DNA of 64,000 bases from positions 124,001 through 188,000 of the forward strand of contig CAZDCK010000001.1 in the NCBI GenBank assembly GCA_964503965.1, read 5' to 3'. The position numbers and the translations under genes were made by a program. This stretch comes from Eutrophocola sp964503965 (GTDB lineage Bacteria; Pseudomonadota; Gammaproteobacteria; Pseudomonadales; Pseudohongiellaceae). The notes below the pieces were generated by a model. It saw only the letters and a program-made list of their open reading frames with translations. It did not search any database and had not been told where the DNA came from. Below are positions 26,856 to 35,645 of this stretch, piece by piece; positions within the stretch are counted from its first letter, which is position 1; every line of letters starts with the position of its first letter.

Positions 26856-27473
26856 CTAGAGGACGTCGATAAGCTCAACTTCAAAGATCAGTGCCTGGTA
26901 AGGTCCGATCACACCACCAGCGCCGTTAGCACCATAGGCCAGCTCATGGGGTATATAGAGCTTCCATTTGTCACCGGATTTCATTAACTGCAGCGCTTCT
27001 GTCCATCCGGCTATGACACCACCCACGTCAAACTCGATGGGCTCACCACGTTCCACAGAACTGTCAAACACCGTGCCATCAACGAGGGTGCCGTGATAAT
27101 GCACCCGGACGCGTGAGGAGGCTTCCGGCATAGCGCCGTCACCCGAGGCCAGCACTTCATATTGCAGACCGCTCTCAGTGACATTGACCTCATCACGCTT
27201 GGCATTTTCATCAAGGAAAGCCTCTCCGGCAGCAGCAACTTCACCAGCGGCAGCATTCTGTTCCTTGCGGATTCGCTCATTTACTTCGTCTATGGCTTCC
27301 TTGAGGTCGGCATCACTCACCTGGCTGGCCTTACCTTCCAGTACATCTGCGATGCCGGCAACAACCGCTTTGGGTGACATTCCGTCAAAAGGCTGCCTTG
27401 CCAACTGTTCCCCAACCTGGCGGCCTATCCCGTAGCTGGCACGTTCATCGATAGTGGTAAATTCTTTAGACAT
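26856..27473 (-). CDS. fklB: FKBP-type peptidyl-prolyl isomerase FklB
   Basis: This 205-residue protein has an N-terminal helical dimerisation half (YGIGRQVGEQLARQPF..., DADLKEAIDEVNERIRKEQ). The C-terminal FKBP domain shows VHYHGTLVDGTVFDSS, GWTEALQLMKSGDKWKLYIP and LAYG with a GVIGPYQALIFEVELI end. This is the E. coli FklB/FKBP22 layout. It catalyses proline cis-trans isomerisation and acts as a cytoplasmic folding helper, since no signal peptide is present. It is the first gene of a possible five-gene minus-strand run and is divergent from the symporter at 27609. Confidence 0.93.
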   Translation of the reverse strand: MSKEFTTIDERASYGIGRQVGEQLARQPFDGMSPKAVVAGIADVLEGKASQVSDADLKEAIDEVNERIRKEQNAAAGEVAAAGEAFLDENAKRDEVNVTESGLQYEVLASGDGAMPEASSRVRVHYHGTLVDGTVFDSSVERGEPIEFDVGGVIAGWTEALQLMKSGDKWKLYIPHELAYGANGAGGVIGPYQALIFEVELIDVL

Positions 27474-27608
27474 ACTGTTTTTCCCGTATTTTTTAATAAA
27501 TGAAAGCCGATTCTATCACGTCTGGATGATTTTCTGCTGACACGGGACAGATCCCGGGAGCCTGGAAACGGATTAGAGACTCTTGGTTAAATCCGCTACC
27601 ATTCTCCA

Positions 27609-29222
27609 ATGTCTGAAGCCATTCAAACTCTGGACTGGTGGGTCATCGGGATATACCTGGCCGGCCTGATCCTGTTCAGCCTGTATCTGTCACGCAAGCA
27701 GTTTTCCCGTGAAGATTATTATGTGGGCCATCATGCTATTGGCCCCTGGCCAATTGCTATCTCTACCATGGCAACCCAGTGCTCCACCAACAGTATTCTT
27801 GGCGCACCGGCGTTTGTGGCTTTTGCAGCAGGCGGGGGACTCATCTGGCTCCAGTATGAAATGGCTGTTCCCCTGGCCATGATCGCCATCATGATTTTCC
27901 TGTTTCCGGTTTTCTTCAAGCTTCAGTTAATTTCTGTCTATGCCTATCTCGAAAGCCGTTTTGACCTGAAAACCCGACTGGTGCTGAGCATCCTCTTTCA
28001 GTTTGTGCGGGCATTCGCCACGGCTGTGACCGTTTACAGTATTGCCATCGTCGTCGAATTGATTACCGGTCTGGGATTTTTCTGGTCGGTATTGATCATC
28101 GGGGCAATCACCCTGGTCTATGACACGCTCGGTGGCATCAAGGGGGTGATTTACAGTGATGTTTTGCAGTTGATCATCCTGACAGTAGTTCTTGTTGGCC
28201 TGCTTGTTCTCCTGGTCGACGATATAGGTGGCCTTTTTCTCATGTTTGACAATTTATCCGGTGACCGTCGGCAGACCCTGGATTTTTCAGCCCATGGTCT
28301 CGGCGATGGGGAAGTGTTTGCTTTCTGGCCTATGCTCATTGGTGGGTTTTTCCTGTACGTGTCCTACTATGGCTGTGACCAGAGCCAGGTACTGCGGGAA
28401 TTGTGCGCCCATTCCATGGATGACGGAAAAAAAGCCCTTTTCCTCAATGGTGTTTTACGATTTCCACTGGTTCTTCTGTACTGCCTGGTTGGTGTCGGAC
28501 TGGCAGCCTATTCCTTCGAAAACCCCGGGTTGCTGACCAGTCTCCCGACTGAAAATGGTGCGCCAAACTACAATCTGGCAGTACCCCAGTACATGGCACT
28601 GACCCTACCACCAGGTGTACTTGGGTTCGCCCTGGTTGCTCTTTTTGCAGCGGCCATGTCATCACTGGACTCCGTCATCAACTCACTGAGTGCTGTCACC
28701 ATGGAGGATTTTGTCTTCCGTTTTCATCAGGGTACCTGGAGTGAGAAAAAAGAATTATGGATATCCCGTCTGATTACCCTTATCTGGGGCAGTATCACAC
28801 TCATCTTTGCATTTTTTGTTGGCGACATTGCGGACACAGTCCTGGAAGCCATCAACATTATTGGCTCCCTGGTCAACGGTCCCATCCTGGCGGTATTTGC
28901 CATGGGATTACTGACACAACGGGTATCCAGAACAGCAGCTGTCAGTGGCTTGCTGGCAGGTTTCCTTTTTAATCTTTACTGCTGGTGGGCATTGCCTGGG
29001 CTGTCATGGCTCTGGTGGAATGTATTTGGTTTCCTGGTCACGGCCGTCACCGGCCTGATACTGAGTCTGGCACTGCCCTGCCTGAAGGATGTGAGCGAAT
29101 ACACCTGGCACTTTCATGATGAAGGTGACAACCTTGGCAATCAGCGCTGGCGCAAGGGCTATTGCTGGCTCATCGCATATGCAGGCATTATTCTTGTTGT
29201 TCTGATCCTCATGGCTCTATGA
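27609..29222 (+). CDS. Sodium:solute symporter (SSS family)
   Basis: This 537-residue inner-membrane protein has about 13 hydrophobic segments. SSS features are DYYVGHHAIGPWPIAIS after the first helix, STNSILGAPAFVAFAAGGG, LYDTLGGIKGVIYSDVLQ-like VYDTLGGIKGVIYSDVLQ near 178, DQSQVLREL, and AAAMSSLDSVINSLSAVT near 348. The family couples sodium to uptake of sugars, amino acids, vitamins or short acids; the substrate is not readable here. The next gene starts inside its stop codon (ATGA), so the two are co-translated. Confidence 0.9.
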   Translation: MSEAIQTLDWWVIGIYLAGLILFSLYLSRKQFSREDYYVGHHAIGPWPIAISTMATQCSTNSILGAPAFVAFAAGGGLIWLQYEMAVPLAMIAIMIFLFPVFFKLQLISVYAYLESRFDLKTRLVLSILFQFVRAFATAVTVYSIAIVVELITGLGFFWSVLIIGAITLVYDTLGGIKGVIYSDVLQLIILTVVLVGLLVLLVDDIGGLFLMFDNLSGDRRQTLDFSAHGLGDGEVFAFWPMLIGGFFLYVSYYGCDQSQVLRELCAHSMDDGKKALFLNGVLRFPLVLLYCLVGVGLAAYSFENPGLLTSLPTENGAPNYNLAVPQYMALTLPPGVLGFALVALFAAAMSSLDSVINSLSAVTMEDFVFRFHQGTWSEKKELWISRLITLIWGSITLIFAFFVGDIADTVLEAINIIGSLVNGPILAVFAMGLLTQRVSRTAAVSGLLAGFLFNLYCWWALPGLSWLWWNVFGFLVTAVTGLILSLALPCLKDVSEYTWHFHDEGDNLGNQRWRKGYCWLIAYAGIILVVLILMAL

Positions 29223-29605
29223 GTATGACCTTTGAAGAAACCAGAAAATACCTGCTCGGCAAACCTGAATCAGTCCTTGAGTATCCTTTCGGACCTGATA
29301 CCGCTGTCTTCAAGGTGAATAGCAGGATGTTTGCGACGCTGTCAGAAAATGAGGCAGGGGCCTACAGCAACCTCAAATGCAACCCTGAAGAAGCCATAAT
29401 GCTAAGAGACCTTTTCAGGGAAGTGGTCCCGGGCTATCACATGAACAAGAAACACTGGAATACAGTTCACCTGGACGGCGAATTACCCAACGGTGAAATC
29501 GAGCGCATGATCGACAATTCCTATACACTTGTCGTCAAAAGCCTGCCCCGCAAGACAAGGCAGGGAATGGAAATCAGGCATGGCTCTGAATCCCTTTACC
29601 GCTGA
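29219..29605 (+). CDS. MmcQ/YjbR family protein
   Basis: This 128-residue protein is of the MmcQ/YjbR (CyaY-like fold) family: ETRKYLLGKPESVLEYPFGPDTAVFKV, MFATLS, LKCNPEEAIMLRD, and GYHMNKKHWNTVHLDGELP. Some family members bind DNA, but the role is generally unknown. Its ATG overlaps the symporter stop as ATGA, which fixes the start and implies coupling. The EamA gene follows after 12 bp. Confidence 0.87.
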   Translation: MSMTFEETRKYLLGKPESVLEYPFGPDTAVFKVNSRMFATLSENEAGAYSNLKCNPEEAIMLRDLFREVVPGYHMNKKHWNTVHLDGELPNGEIERMIDNSYTLVVKSLPRKTRQGMEIRHGSESLYR

Positions 29606-29617
29606 GACAACTGCGTT

Positions 29618-30517
29618 TTGAAATTCCGATATTTTGCGACCATGGTAGTCCTGGCTGCCATCTGGGGTTCCTCCTTCATGTTCGCCCGCCTGACCGTTGA
29701 ACCCTTCGGTGTACTCGCACTCAATGCCGTTCGCTCCGTCGTGGCTTCCCTGACCCTGTTGCCAATCATGCTCTGGTACCGCCAATGGCGTCCTTTCCTG
29801 GCCAACTGGAAGCACTTCATCGTCCTTGGGCTGATCAGTACGGCACTGCCCTTTTCACTGATCACCCTGGCCACCCAGTATTCAACTGCAGGATTTGCCT
29901 CCATTCTCAATTCCCTGACACCTATTCTCAGTGCCGGCATCGCCTGGGTCTGGCTCAAGGAAACCCTGTCCATACCTGCCATTATCGGTATCGGCCTGAG
30001 TTTTGGTGGTGTGCTCATTATGATTACGGACACACAGTCCATCTCGGCAGATGTTATTTTTCTTCCCGTACTCGCTGGCCTTGGAGCGGCATTCTTCTAC
30101 GCACTGACCGGTAATTACTCTCGCAAGTTCATCCAGGGCATTCCACCAATCACCCAGGCCACAGGCTGCCAGGTATTTTCAGCTATTTTCCTGCTGCCAC
30201 CAGGTCTTATGTACTGGCCGGATCATGCGATTCCCGGAGAAGCCTGGGGGTTTGCCTTCCTGATGGGCATGCTGTGTACCGGCATCGCCTTTATCCTGTA
30301 TTTTTACCTGCTGAAAAATATTGGTGTAGCCAGAACAGTCATAGTGACCTACATGATTCCTGTCTTCGGTATGTTCTGGGGATATCTCTTCCTGCAGGAG
30401 CGAATTACACTGAGCATGACAATGGGAGCAACCCTGATCCTTGTGGGCATCGCCCTGACCACCGGGATGATAAAGGGGCTATTCAGATCCAGGGAAAAGA
30501 AAGTCTATGAAAATTAG
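29618..30517 (+). CDS. EamA/DMT family membrane transporter
   Basis: This 299-residue protein has ten hydrophobic segments in two EamA repeats. The first repeat holds AAIWGSSFMFARLTVEP and SLTPILSAGIAWVWLKETL. The second contains YALTGNYSRKFI and VARTVIVTYMIPVFGMFWGYLFLQE. The family mostly exports amino acids, nucleobases or other metabolites. TTG at 29618 gives the longest product; the ATG at 29642 is a credible alternative that still begins with the first helix. It overlaps the following formyltransferase gene by 11 bp. Confidence 0.87.
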   Translation: MKFRYFATMVVLAAIWGSSFMFARLTVEPFGVLALNAVRSVVASLTLLPIMLWYRQWRPFLANWKHFIVLGLISTALPFSLITLATQYSTAGFASILNSLTPILSAGIAWVWLKETLSIPAIIGIGLSFGGVLIMITDTQSISADVIFLPVLAGLGAAFFYALTGNYSRKFIQGIPPITQATGCQVFSAIFLLPPGLMYWPDHAIPGEAWGFAFLMGMLCTGIAFILYFYLLKNIGVARTVIVTYMIPVFGMFWGYLFLQERITLSMTMGATLILVGIALTTGMIKGLFRSREKKVYEN

Positions 30518-31088
30518 TTTTCTGGCATCACATGGCGGCTCATCCGCCAGGGCTATTATTGCCGCAATTAATAGTGGCGCACTGAATGCTGAAACCGGGA
30601 TTCTGGTGACCAATAACAGGGATTCAGGGATCTATCAGTGGTGCAGGGAAAATGATTTTCCCGTCCATCATGTCTCCTCTCTTACAGCAGGTGGCGAGGA
30701 CCAGGTTGACAATCAAATCACTCATCTGCTGAAAGACTCCGGGACAGATATCGTTGTCTGTTCCGGTTATATGAAAAAAATCGGCCAACAGACACTGAAG
30801 GCCTTTAAAAACAGAATCCTTAATATCCACCCGGCACTGCTTCCCAGACATGGTGGTGCTGGCATGTTTGGCGATCATGTCCACAAGGCTGTCCTTGATG
30901 CCGGAGAATCCGAATCAGGGGCGACTGTGCATATTGTGAATGCCACTTATGATGACGGACCCATAATCGGGCAGTCCCATGTCCAGGTCACAAAGGATGA
31001 CACCCTGGAGACCCTGCGAAAGAAAGTCCAGGCCACAGAACCACAACTCTATATAAATTGCCTGAAACAGTTTTTGACTGCTCTATAA
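30507..31088 (+). CDS. PurN-like formyltransferase
   Basis: This 193-residue cytoplasmic protein of the GAR transformylase (PurN) family has a phosphate-binding start FLASHGGSSARAI. The catalytic block NIHPALLPRHGGAGMFGDHVH near 112-132 contains the catalytic Asn and His, and the catalytic Asp lies in YDDGPII near 150. PurN moves a formyl group from 10-formyl-THF to GAR in purine synthesis. The GGAGMFGDHVH form resembles the PurN type I associate with Bacteroidetes and plants rather than the E. coli enzyme. No purine genes are nearby, so this may be the only PurN or a specialised paralog. It overlaps the upstream EamA gene. Confidence 0.8.
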   Translation: MKISFLASHGGSSARAIIAAINSGALNAETGILVTNNRDSGIYQWCRENDFPVHHVSSLTAGGEDQVDNQITHLLKDSGTDIVVCSGYMKKIGQQTLKAFKNRILNIHPALLPRHGGAGMFGDHVHKAVLDAGESESGATVHIVNATYDDGPIIGQSHVQVTKDDTLETLRKKVQATEPQLYINCLKQFLTAL

Positions 31089-31124
31089 AAACTGACTACT
31101 CTCGGGTTTAACCTTCCTTGAGGT

Positions 31125-32105
31125 ATGCCTGCCCCCATGAATTACGACATTATGAATGCTGACTGTTTTGTTCACTGTGTCACTCTCAATGGTGATGGTT
31201 CCGGGCTGGAAGATGCGAATCCTTTTCTCACTGACAAACCTGTCTGGATACATCTCGATTATTCCCATAAGGATTGTGCCGATGTTCTGCGCGATCTCGG
31301 CCTGGATGACTATGTCATAGAAAGCCTGGTGCGCACCAATACGCGCCCGCAGACCATCGCTGAGAAAAACGGTTTTATCATCTTCCTCAGGGCAGTGAAC
31401 CTGAATCCCGGGGATGATCCTGATGACATGGTGTCATTGAGAATATGGTTTGAAAAAGACCGACTCATTACCATACGCCAACGACGGGTATTTTCCATTC
31501 AGGATATCCGCAAGGAGTTACTGGTGGGTAAGGGACCTGCAGGAATCGGAGACCTGTTCATGACTATTGTGGAACGCCTGGCCGACCGGATTTCTGAATA
31601 CGTGGACAGTATCGAAGAACGTGTCGGTGAATTTGAAGACACCATTGAGACGTCCAATTCCAATGCCATCAGAATAGCCGTGTCCTCCCTGCGCAGGGAG
31701 TCTGCCACTGTCCGCCGTTTCCTGGCTCCACAGAGAGAAGCCCTGGATGCCTTTTACCGACAATGCCGGGAAATGCTGGCAGATGATCTGGCCTTTGAGC
31801 TGCACACCCAGACAGACCGCATCATTCGCTATGTGGAAGATCTTGACCTGGTCAGGGAACGCTGCCTTGTATTGCAGGAGGAACTGATGAACCGTATTGC
31901 CCAGGAGCAAAACTCCCGCATGTATGTGTTGTCCATCATCGCGGCCATATTTCTGCCCATCTCCTTTGTCACAGGACTGTTTGGCATGAATGTCGGCGGA
32001 TTACCAGGCATCGAAGAGCCTTCAGCATTCTTCCTTGTTGCCGTCTCCATGGCGACTATCGTGGCTGGAATCCTGGCCTACTTCAAATACAGGAAGTGGT
32101 TCTAG
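31125..32105 (+). CDS. zntB: CorA/ZntB family divalent cation transporter
   Basis: This 326-residue protein has a large cytoplasmic N-terminal part with a helical region (ERVGEFEDTIETSNSN... region at 165-260). Two C-terminal membrane helices follow, separated by the pore motif GMNVGGLPG near 287. The GMNVGG form is typical of ZntB, which moves zinc and related ions, rather than CorA. The last residues KYRKWF are basic, as usual. The start is uncertain (ATG at 31125 or 31137; GAGG lies at 31120-31123). It ends convergently with mscS, the stop codons overlapping. Confidence 0.88.
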   Translation: MPAPMNYDIMNADCFVHCVTLNGDGSGLEDANPFLTDKPVWIHLDYSHKDCADVLRDLGLDDYVIESLVRTNTRPQTIAEKNGFIIFLRAVNLNPGDDPDDMVSLRIWFEKDRLITIRQRRVFSIQDIRKELLVGKGPAGIGDLFMTIVERLADRISEYVDSIEERVGEFEDTIETSNSNAIRIAVSSLRRESATVRRFLAPQREALDAFYRQCREMLADDLAFELHTQTDRIIRYVEDLDLVRERCLVLQEELMNRIAQEQNSRMYVLSIIAAIFLPISFVTGLFGMNVGGLPGIEEPSAFFLVAVSMATIVAGILAYFKYRKWF

Positions 32106-32983
32106 CTCCCGCCAGGATCGCTGTCCTTGACTATCCTGAGTTCCCCGTCCATGTGAACATCCTGTTGGGGGAAGGCAATCACAATGCCTGCCTCATTGAA
32201 CAGTTCATCTATCCTGTATCGGATATCTGATTTGACCTTGCGCAAATCACGTTCACCGAAGGAATCAATCCAGAAATAGGAATCAAAAATCAGGGCACTG
32301 TCGCCAAAATCTTCAAAGAAAACCATCGGCTTCGGGTCATCCATGGTTTCCGGATGATCATCCACCGCCTGCATAATGAGCGATTCCACTTCCCGTACTG
32401 GCGAGCCATAAGCAACGCCGACACGCAAAACACAACGCACTTTTTTATCGACCAGGGTCCAGTTGACCACCATATTTTCCAACAAATGACTGTTGGGAAT
32501 CAGAAGATGAACACCATCCACACGCCGTACCCTCGTCGAACGGGTACTGATGGTTTCCACTGTCCCTTTGATGGAACTGTCACCACCAATTTCCAGAAAA
32601 TCACCAATGCGTATCGGACGCTCCCACATCAGGATCCAGCCTGAAATAAAATTATTGATGATATTCTGGGCGCCGAAACCAACACCGATAGCTACAGCAC
32701 CGGAAACAAAAGCGAAGGCCCCCAAGGGCACTCGTAACAATGTCAGGATTACCAGTACCAGTACAATCAGGCTGCAGATCATCCAGATTCGACGAATCAA
32801 CAGTTTCATGTCTGCAGGCAGTGCGGATTTTTCCAGCCTGTGTATCAGGTAGCGCGTGCTTTGCCGGTAAATAATCCAGGCCAACAGGATAAGAAACGGG
32901 ACCAGAGCCAGCTGCAGCACCGTATAGGTCTGTTCACCATAGGTGAAAACAGGCGTGCGAAGAAAAGTCAGAAATGCGTCCAT
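32102..32983 (-). CDS. MscS family mechanosensitive channel
   Basis: This 293-residue inner-membrane protein has hydrophobic segments near 20-38, 68-88 and 90-110. The pore helix is AFVSGAVAIGVGFGAQNIINNFISGWILMWERPIRIGD-like, then comes the beta domain (IEG-like EIGGDSSIKGTVETISTRSTRVR, IPNSHLLENMVVNWT). MscS channels open under membrane tension to release solutes on osmotic downshock. The length is close to E. coli MscS (286). It ends overlapping the zntB stop. Confidence 0.92.
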   Translation of the reverse strand: MDAFLTFLRTPVFTYGEQTYTVLQLALVPFLILLAWIIYRQSTRYLIHRLEKSALPADMKLLIRRIWMICSLIVLVLVILTLLRVPLGAFAFVSGAVAIGVGFGAQNIINNFISGWILMWERPIRIGDFLEIGGDSSIKGTVETISTRSTRVRRVDGVHLLIPNSHLLENMVVNWTLVDKKVRCVLRVGVAYGSPVREVESLIMQAVDDHPETMDDPKPMVFFEDFGDSALIFDSYFWIDSFGERDLRKVKSDIRYRIDELFNEAGIVIAFPQQDVHMDGELRIVKDSDPGGS

Positions 32984-33142
32984 AAAAGTGAGCGAATCCA
33001 GGATAAACGTTCACCTGATCATAGAGTGCAGACTGACAATTTACAATAAATGCGGCTCAATGAAATCGCACCATTGAGGGCACGACACAGGCATGCCAGG
33101 AATGTCATAATTTCATCACAAAAATTGGTGAACAACAGCACT

Positions 33143-34075
33143 ATGAGTATTCGCATCTATACACACAATGACTGTCTGGACCACAGACCCGGTTCGGGTC
33201 ACCCTGAAAACCCGGAGCGACTCGCCAGAATTCTTGCCCAACTGAATGCTGTATTGCCACAGCCCGATATTGATCTTGTGGATGCCCCGATGGGCACCCA
33301 GGCACAGATCTTGCTGGCCCACACGGAAGACCACTGGCGACATATCAACAGTTCAGTGCCCGCATCAGGGGAGACGTCACTGGATGCAGATACCCATATG
33401 TCACCGGATTCACTGAATGCTGCTTTACGGGCCGTTGGCGCAGCCTGCCAGGGCGTCGATGACCTGTTGCGCGATGACGTACAAACCGTGTTCTGTGCCA
33501 CGCGCCCACCGGGACACCATGCCACCCCAACCCATGCCATGGGATTCTGCCTTTTTAATCACGTAGCCATCGCCGCTCTTTATTCCAGGCAACAGTACAA
33601 TCTTGACCGTGTCGCCATCGTGGATTTTGATGTCCATCATGGCAACGGCACCCAGGACATCATGCGGGGCCGGGAAGGTGTCTTCTATATTTCCACGCAC
33701 CAAAGTCCCTTATACCCGGGCACCGGTTATGAATCCGATAACGTCGACTTCAACATACTCAATGTTCCCCTGCATGGAGGAACCGGTCACACTACTTATC
33801 TTGGGGCCTTTCAGGAATACGTCCTGCCCGCCCTGGAAAACTACAATCCTGACCTTATCCTGGTCTCTGCCGGATTTGATGCCCATAAACTCGACCCCCT
33901 GGCTGGAATGGCACTCACTGATGATACCTACCAGTGGCTTGGGGCCACCCTGAAGCAAAGCGCCAATACCCTTTGTGACGGCAGGCTGCTATCGGTACTT
34001 GAAGGGGGGTATAACCTGGATGTCCTGGGCGGCAGTGTGCTTTCCTATCTTCATGGCATACAGCATCCGGCTTAA
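33143..34075 (+). CDS. Histone deacetylase-like amidohydrolase
   Basis: This 310-residue protein has all the zinc amidohydrolase motifs of the HDAC/AcuC/acetylpolyamine family: HPENPERL near 22, RPPGHHATPTHAMGFC near 121, DFDVHHGNGTQD near 160, SAGFDAHKLDPL near 240, and LEGGYNL near 285. Zinc ligands Asp-His-Asp are present. Likely substrates are acetylated polyamines, acetyl-lysine or small amides. The ATG at 33143 starts just before the first beta-strand; the upstream open frame adds a basic stretch without homology. Confidence 0.9.
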   Translation: MSIRIYTHNDCLDHRPGSGHPENPERLARILAQLNAVLPQPDIDLVDAPMGTQAQILLAHTEDHWRHINSSVPASGETSLDADTHMSPDSLNAALRAVGAACQGVDDLLRDDVQTVFCATRPPGHHATPTHAMGFCLFNHVAIAALYSRQQYNLDRVAIVDFDVHHGNGTQDIMRGREGVFYISTHQSPLYPGTGYESDNVDFNILNVPLHGGTGHTTYLGAFQEYVLPALENYNPDLILVSAGFDAHKLDPLAGMALTDDTYQWLGATLKQSANTLCDGRLLSVLEGGYNLDVLGGSVLSYLHGIQHPA

Positions 34076-34133
34076 GTTACCCCTGGAGCGGGTTTGCATG
34101 CGCAAGGTCCAGGTGCTAGTTTGAACGGCCTGT

Positions 34134-34156
34134 AAAAAAAACCGGCACCATCCGGT
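34134..34156 (-). terminator. Leftward hairpin terminator without an obvious gene
   Basis: On the minus strand ACCGG/CCGGT (34141-34145 and 34152-34156) with a 6-base loop is followed by eight T. The genes on both sides are on the plus strand, so it would end an antisense or unannotated leftward transcript. Confidence 0.5.
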
Positions 34157-34201
34157 CAATAATAATCATTACTGATTCAGGATTTTCCTGGGGGGGATAA
34201 T

Positions 34202-35389
34202 ATGAAATACGGTATCTGGTTTGTGCGCCTGCTTTTTGCGGCCTGGATGATTCCTGCTGGCCTCAATCACTTTGTGCCTATTTTTCCACAACCCATGGGC
34301 AATCAGCCCCTGAGTATGGAGCTGATTGTTGCCCTGCTCGACAGTCACCTCTTCGATCTCGTCAAGGGAGTCGAACTGATCGCTGGTCTGGGCGTGCTAT
34401 TCGGCATATTCACCCCCCTGTCCCTGCTGATATGCCTGCCGGTTTCTTTCGGGGTGTTTTACTGGGATGCGCCGCTGGAAGGCTGGACTTCAGGGGCAGC
34501 CCGTTACGGCTATGCCACATTATTCTGTAATGCCGTTCTCTGCCTTGCGTACTACAAGAGCTATCAATCCATCTTCACCCTGAGAACCGAGGTTACTGAA
34601 AGAGTACAACCGGTCATGATCGGCCGTATCGTGCTGGGCCTAGCCGCTGTCCTCTTTGCTGTAAACATCCTGTTCATCTCCGGTGCACCGCAAAGCACAC
34701 AGCCCCTGGCAGCCCAGTTGATGAGTTCACTGGATAACTCCCGGCTCCTGCAGGTAGCCTCGATTATGCAAATTCTTGCTGGTGTTTTATTGCTGGCAGG
34801 CATGCTTGTCCCACTGGCGCTCACCATACTGATGATCATCACCAGCAACGGCCTTTTCTGGGCTGTTTTTCTGAACCAGACCCCGCTACTGGCTGTACTC
34901 AGCCTGGCCATGTTCGCCGTTAACGGACTGTTAATGCTTGCCTACCTGCCCTGTTTCAAGGGAACGCTGGAACGATTCTCCATGGCTGCCGGAGAGGAAC
35001 ACAGCAGCAGTTATGACAATCTCTTTGTCAGCCCCTATGGAACAACCGGTAAGGCTGACTTTATTCCGGCACTGATTACTGTGCTGGCTGCCATGGCATT
35101 CTTTGGCTACTTCGTGCCGGGCAGGACAGCCGACTTCTGTATGCTGGTCCTTACCTACCCCCTTTTCATCCTGTTGATCAGGCGCGTCCGTGACATGGGA
35201 CGTAATCCATGGGTGGTATCAGTGCCTCTGCTCTTTGTGCTCATTGCCTTTGATGTACAGCTGGGTTATTTCACGCTGGAGGAGACCGGTGATGGCCTGA
35301 TCGGCTGGCTGGCGGTCTTGATGACGGCAGTATTTGTTGGCTGGGGTCTGGCGGGCAACAGTAACCAGGAAACCTCTATTACCAGTTGA
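34202..35389 (+). CDS. Membrane protein with two DoxX-like halves and a DUF805-like C-terminus
   Basis: This 395-residue integral membrane protein has about 11-12 hydrophobic segments. The first part (WFVRLLFAAWMIPAGLNHF, VELIAGLGVLFGIFTPL) is DoxX-like. The second (VMIGRIVLGLAAVLFAVN, IMQILAGVLLLAGMLVPLALT) repeats that plan. From about residue 275, YDNLFVSPYGTTGKADFIPA followed by IRRVRDMGRNPWV resembles DUF805. DoxX-type proteins are linked to sulfur and redox chemistry in a few cases, but no function can be assigned here. A run of seven G forms a strong Shine-Dalgarno just before the ATG. It is convergent with DUF2164. Confidence 0.65.
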   Translation: MKYGIWFVRLLFAAWMIPAGLNHFVPIFPQPMGNQPLSMELIVALLDSHLFDLVKGVELIAGLGVLFGIFTPLSLLICLPVSFGVFYWDAPLEGWTSGAARYGYATLFCNAVLCLAYYKSYQSIFTLRTEVTERVQPVMIGRIVLGLAAVLFAVNILFISGAPQSTQPLAAQLMSSLDNSRLLQVASIMQILAGVLLLAGMLVPLALTILMIITSNGLFWAVFLNQTPLLAVLSLAMFAVNGLLMLAYLPCFKGTLERFSMAAGEEHSSSYDNLFVSPYGTTGKADFIPALITVLAAMAFFGYFVPGRTADFCMLVLTYPLFILLIRRVRDMGRNPWVVSVPLLFVLIAFDVQLGYFTLEETGDGLIGWLAVLMTAVFVGWGLAGNSNQETSITS

Positions 35390-35397
35390 ACACCCGA

Positions 35398-35637
35398 TCA
35401 CTCGACCGGTTTCTCAAGCTCCGCGATGGCTTCAGTGATGGCGTCCAGGCGTCCCTCCAGGATTGCCTGGGCGTCATACAGGCCACGGTTGTAATAAAAT
35501 TTCCCGATATTGTCGGAAAAGAAATCCAGCAGGAATTCCGCATCAAACTGCCCTATCTCCTGGTCCAGTTCATCATTCATGTAGGTCCTGATCTTTTCAA
35601 CCAGCGCCTGTTTTTCTTCCTTGCTGAATTCAATCAT
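35398..35637 (-). CDS. DUF2164 family protein
   Basis: This 79-residue acidic protein matches DUF2164: IEFSKEEKQALVEKIRTYM, ELDQEIGQFDAEFLLDFF, and GKFYYNRGLYDAQAIL. The family is small, cytoplasmic and of unknown function. It lies 8 bp after the dipeptidase gene on the same strand, suggesting co-expression. Confidence 0.88.
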   Translation of the reverse strand: MIEFSKEEKQALVEKIRTYMNDELDQEIGQFDAEFLLDFFSDNIGKFYYNRGLYDAQAILEGRLDAITEAIAELEKPVE

Positions 35638-35645
35638 CGCAGGGG

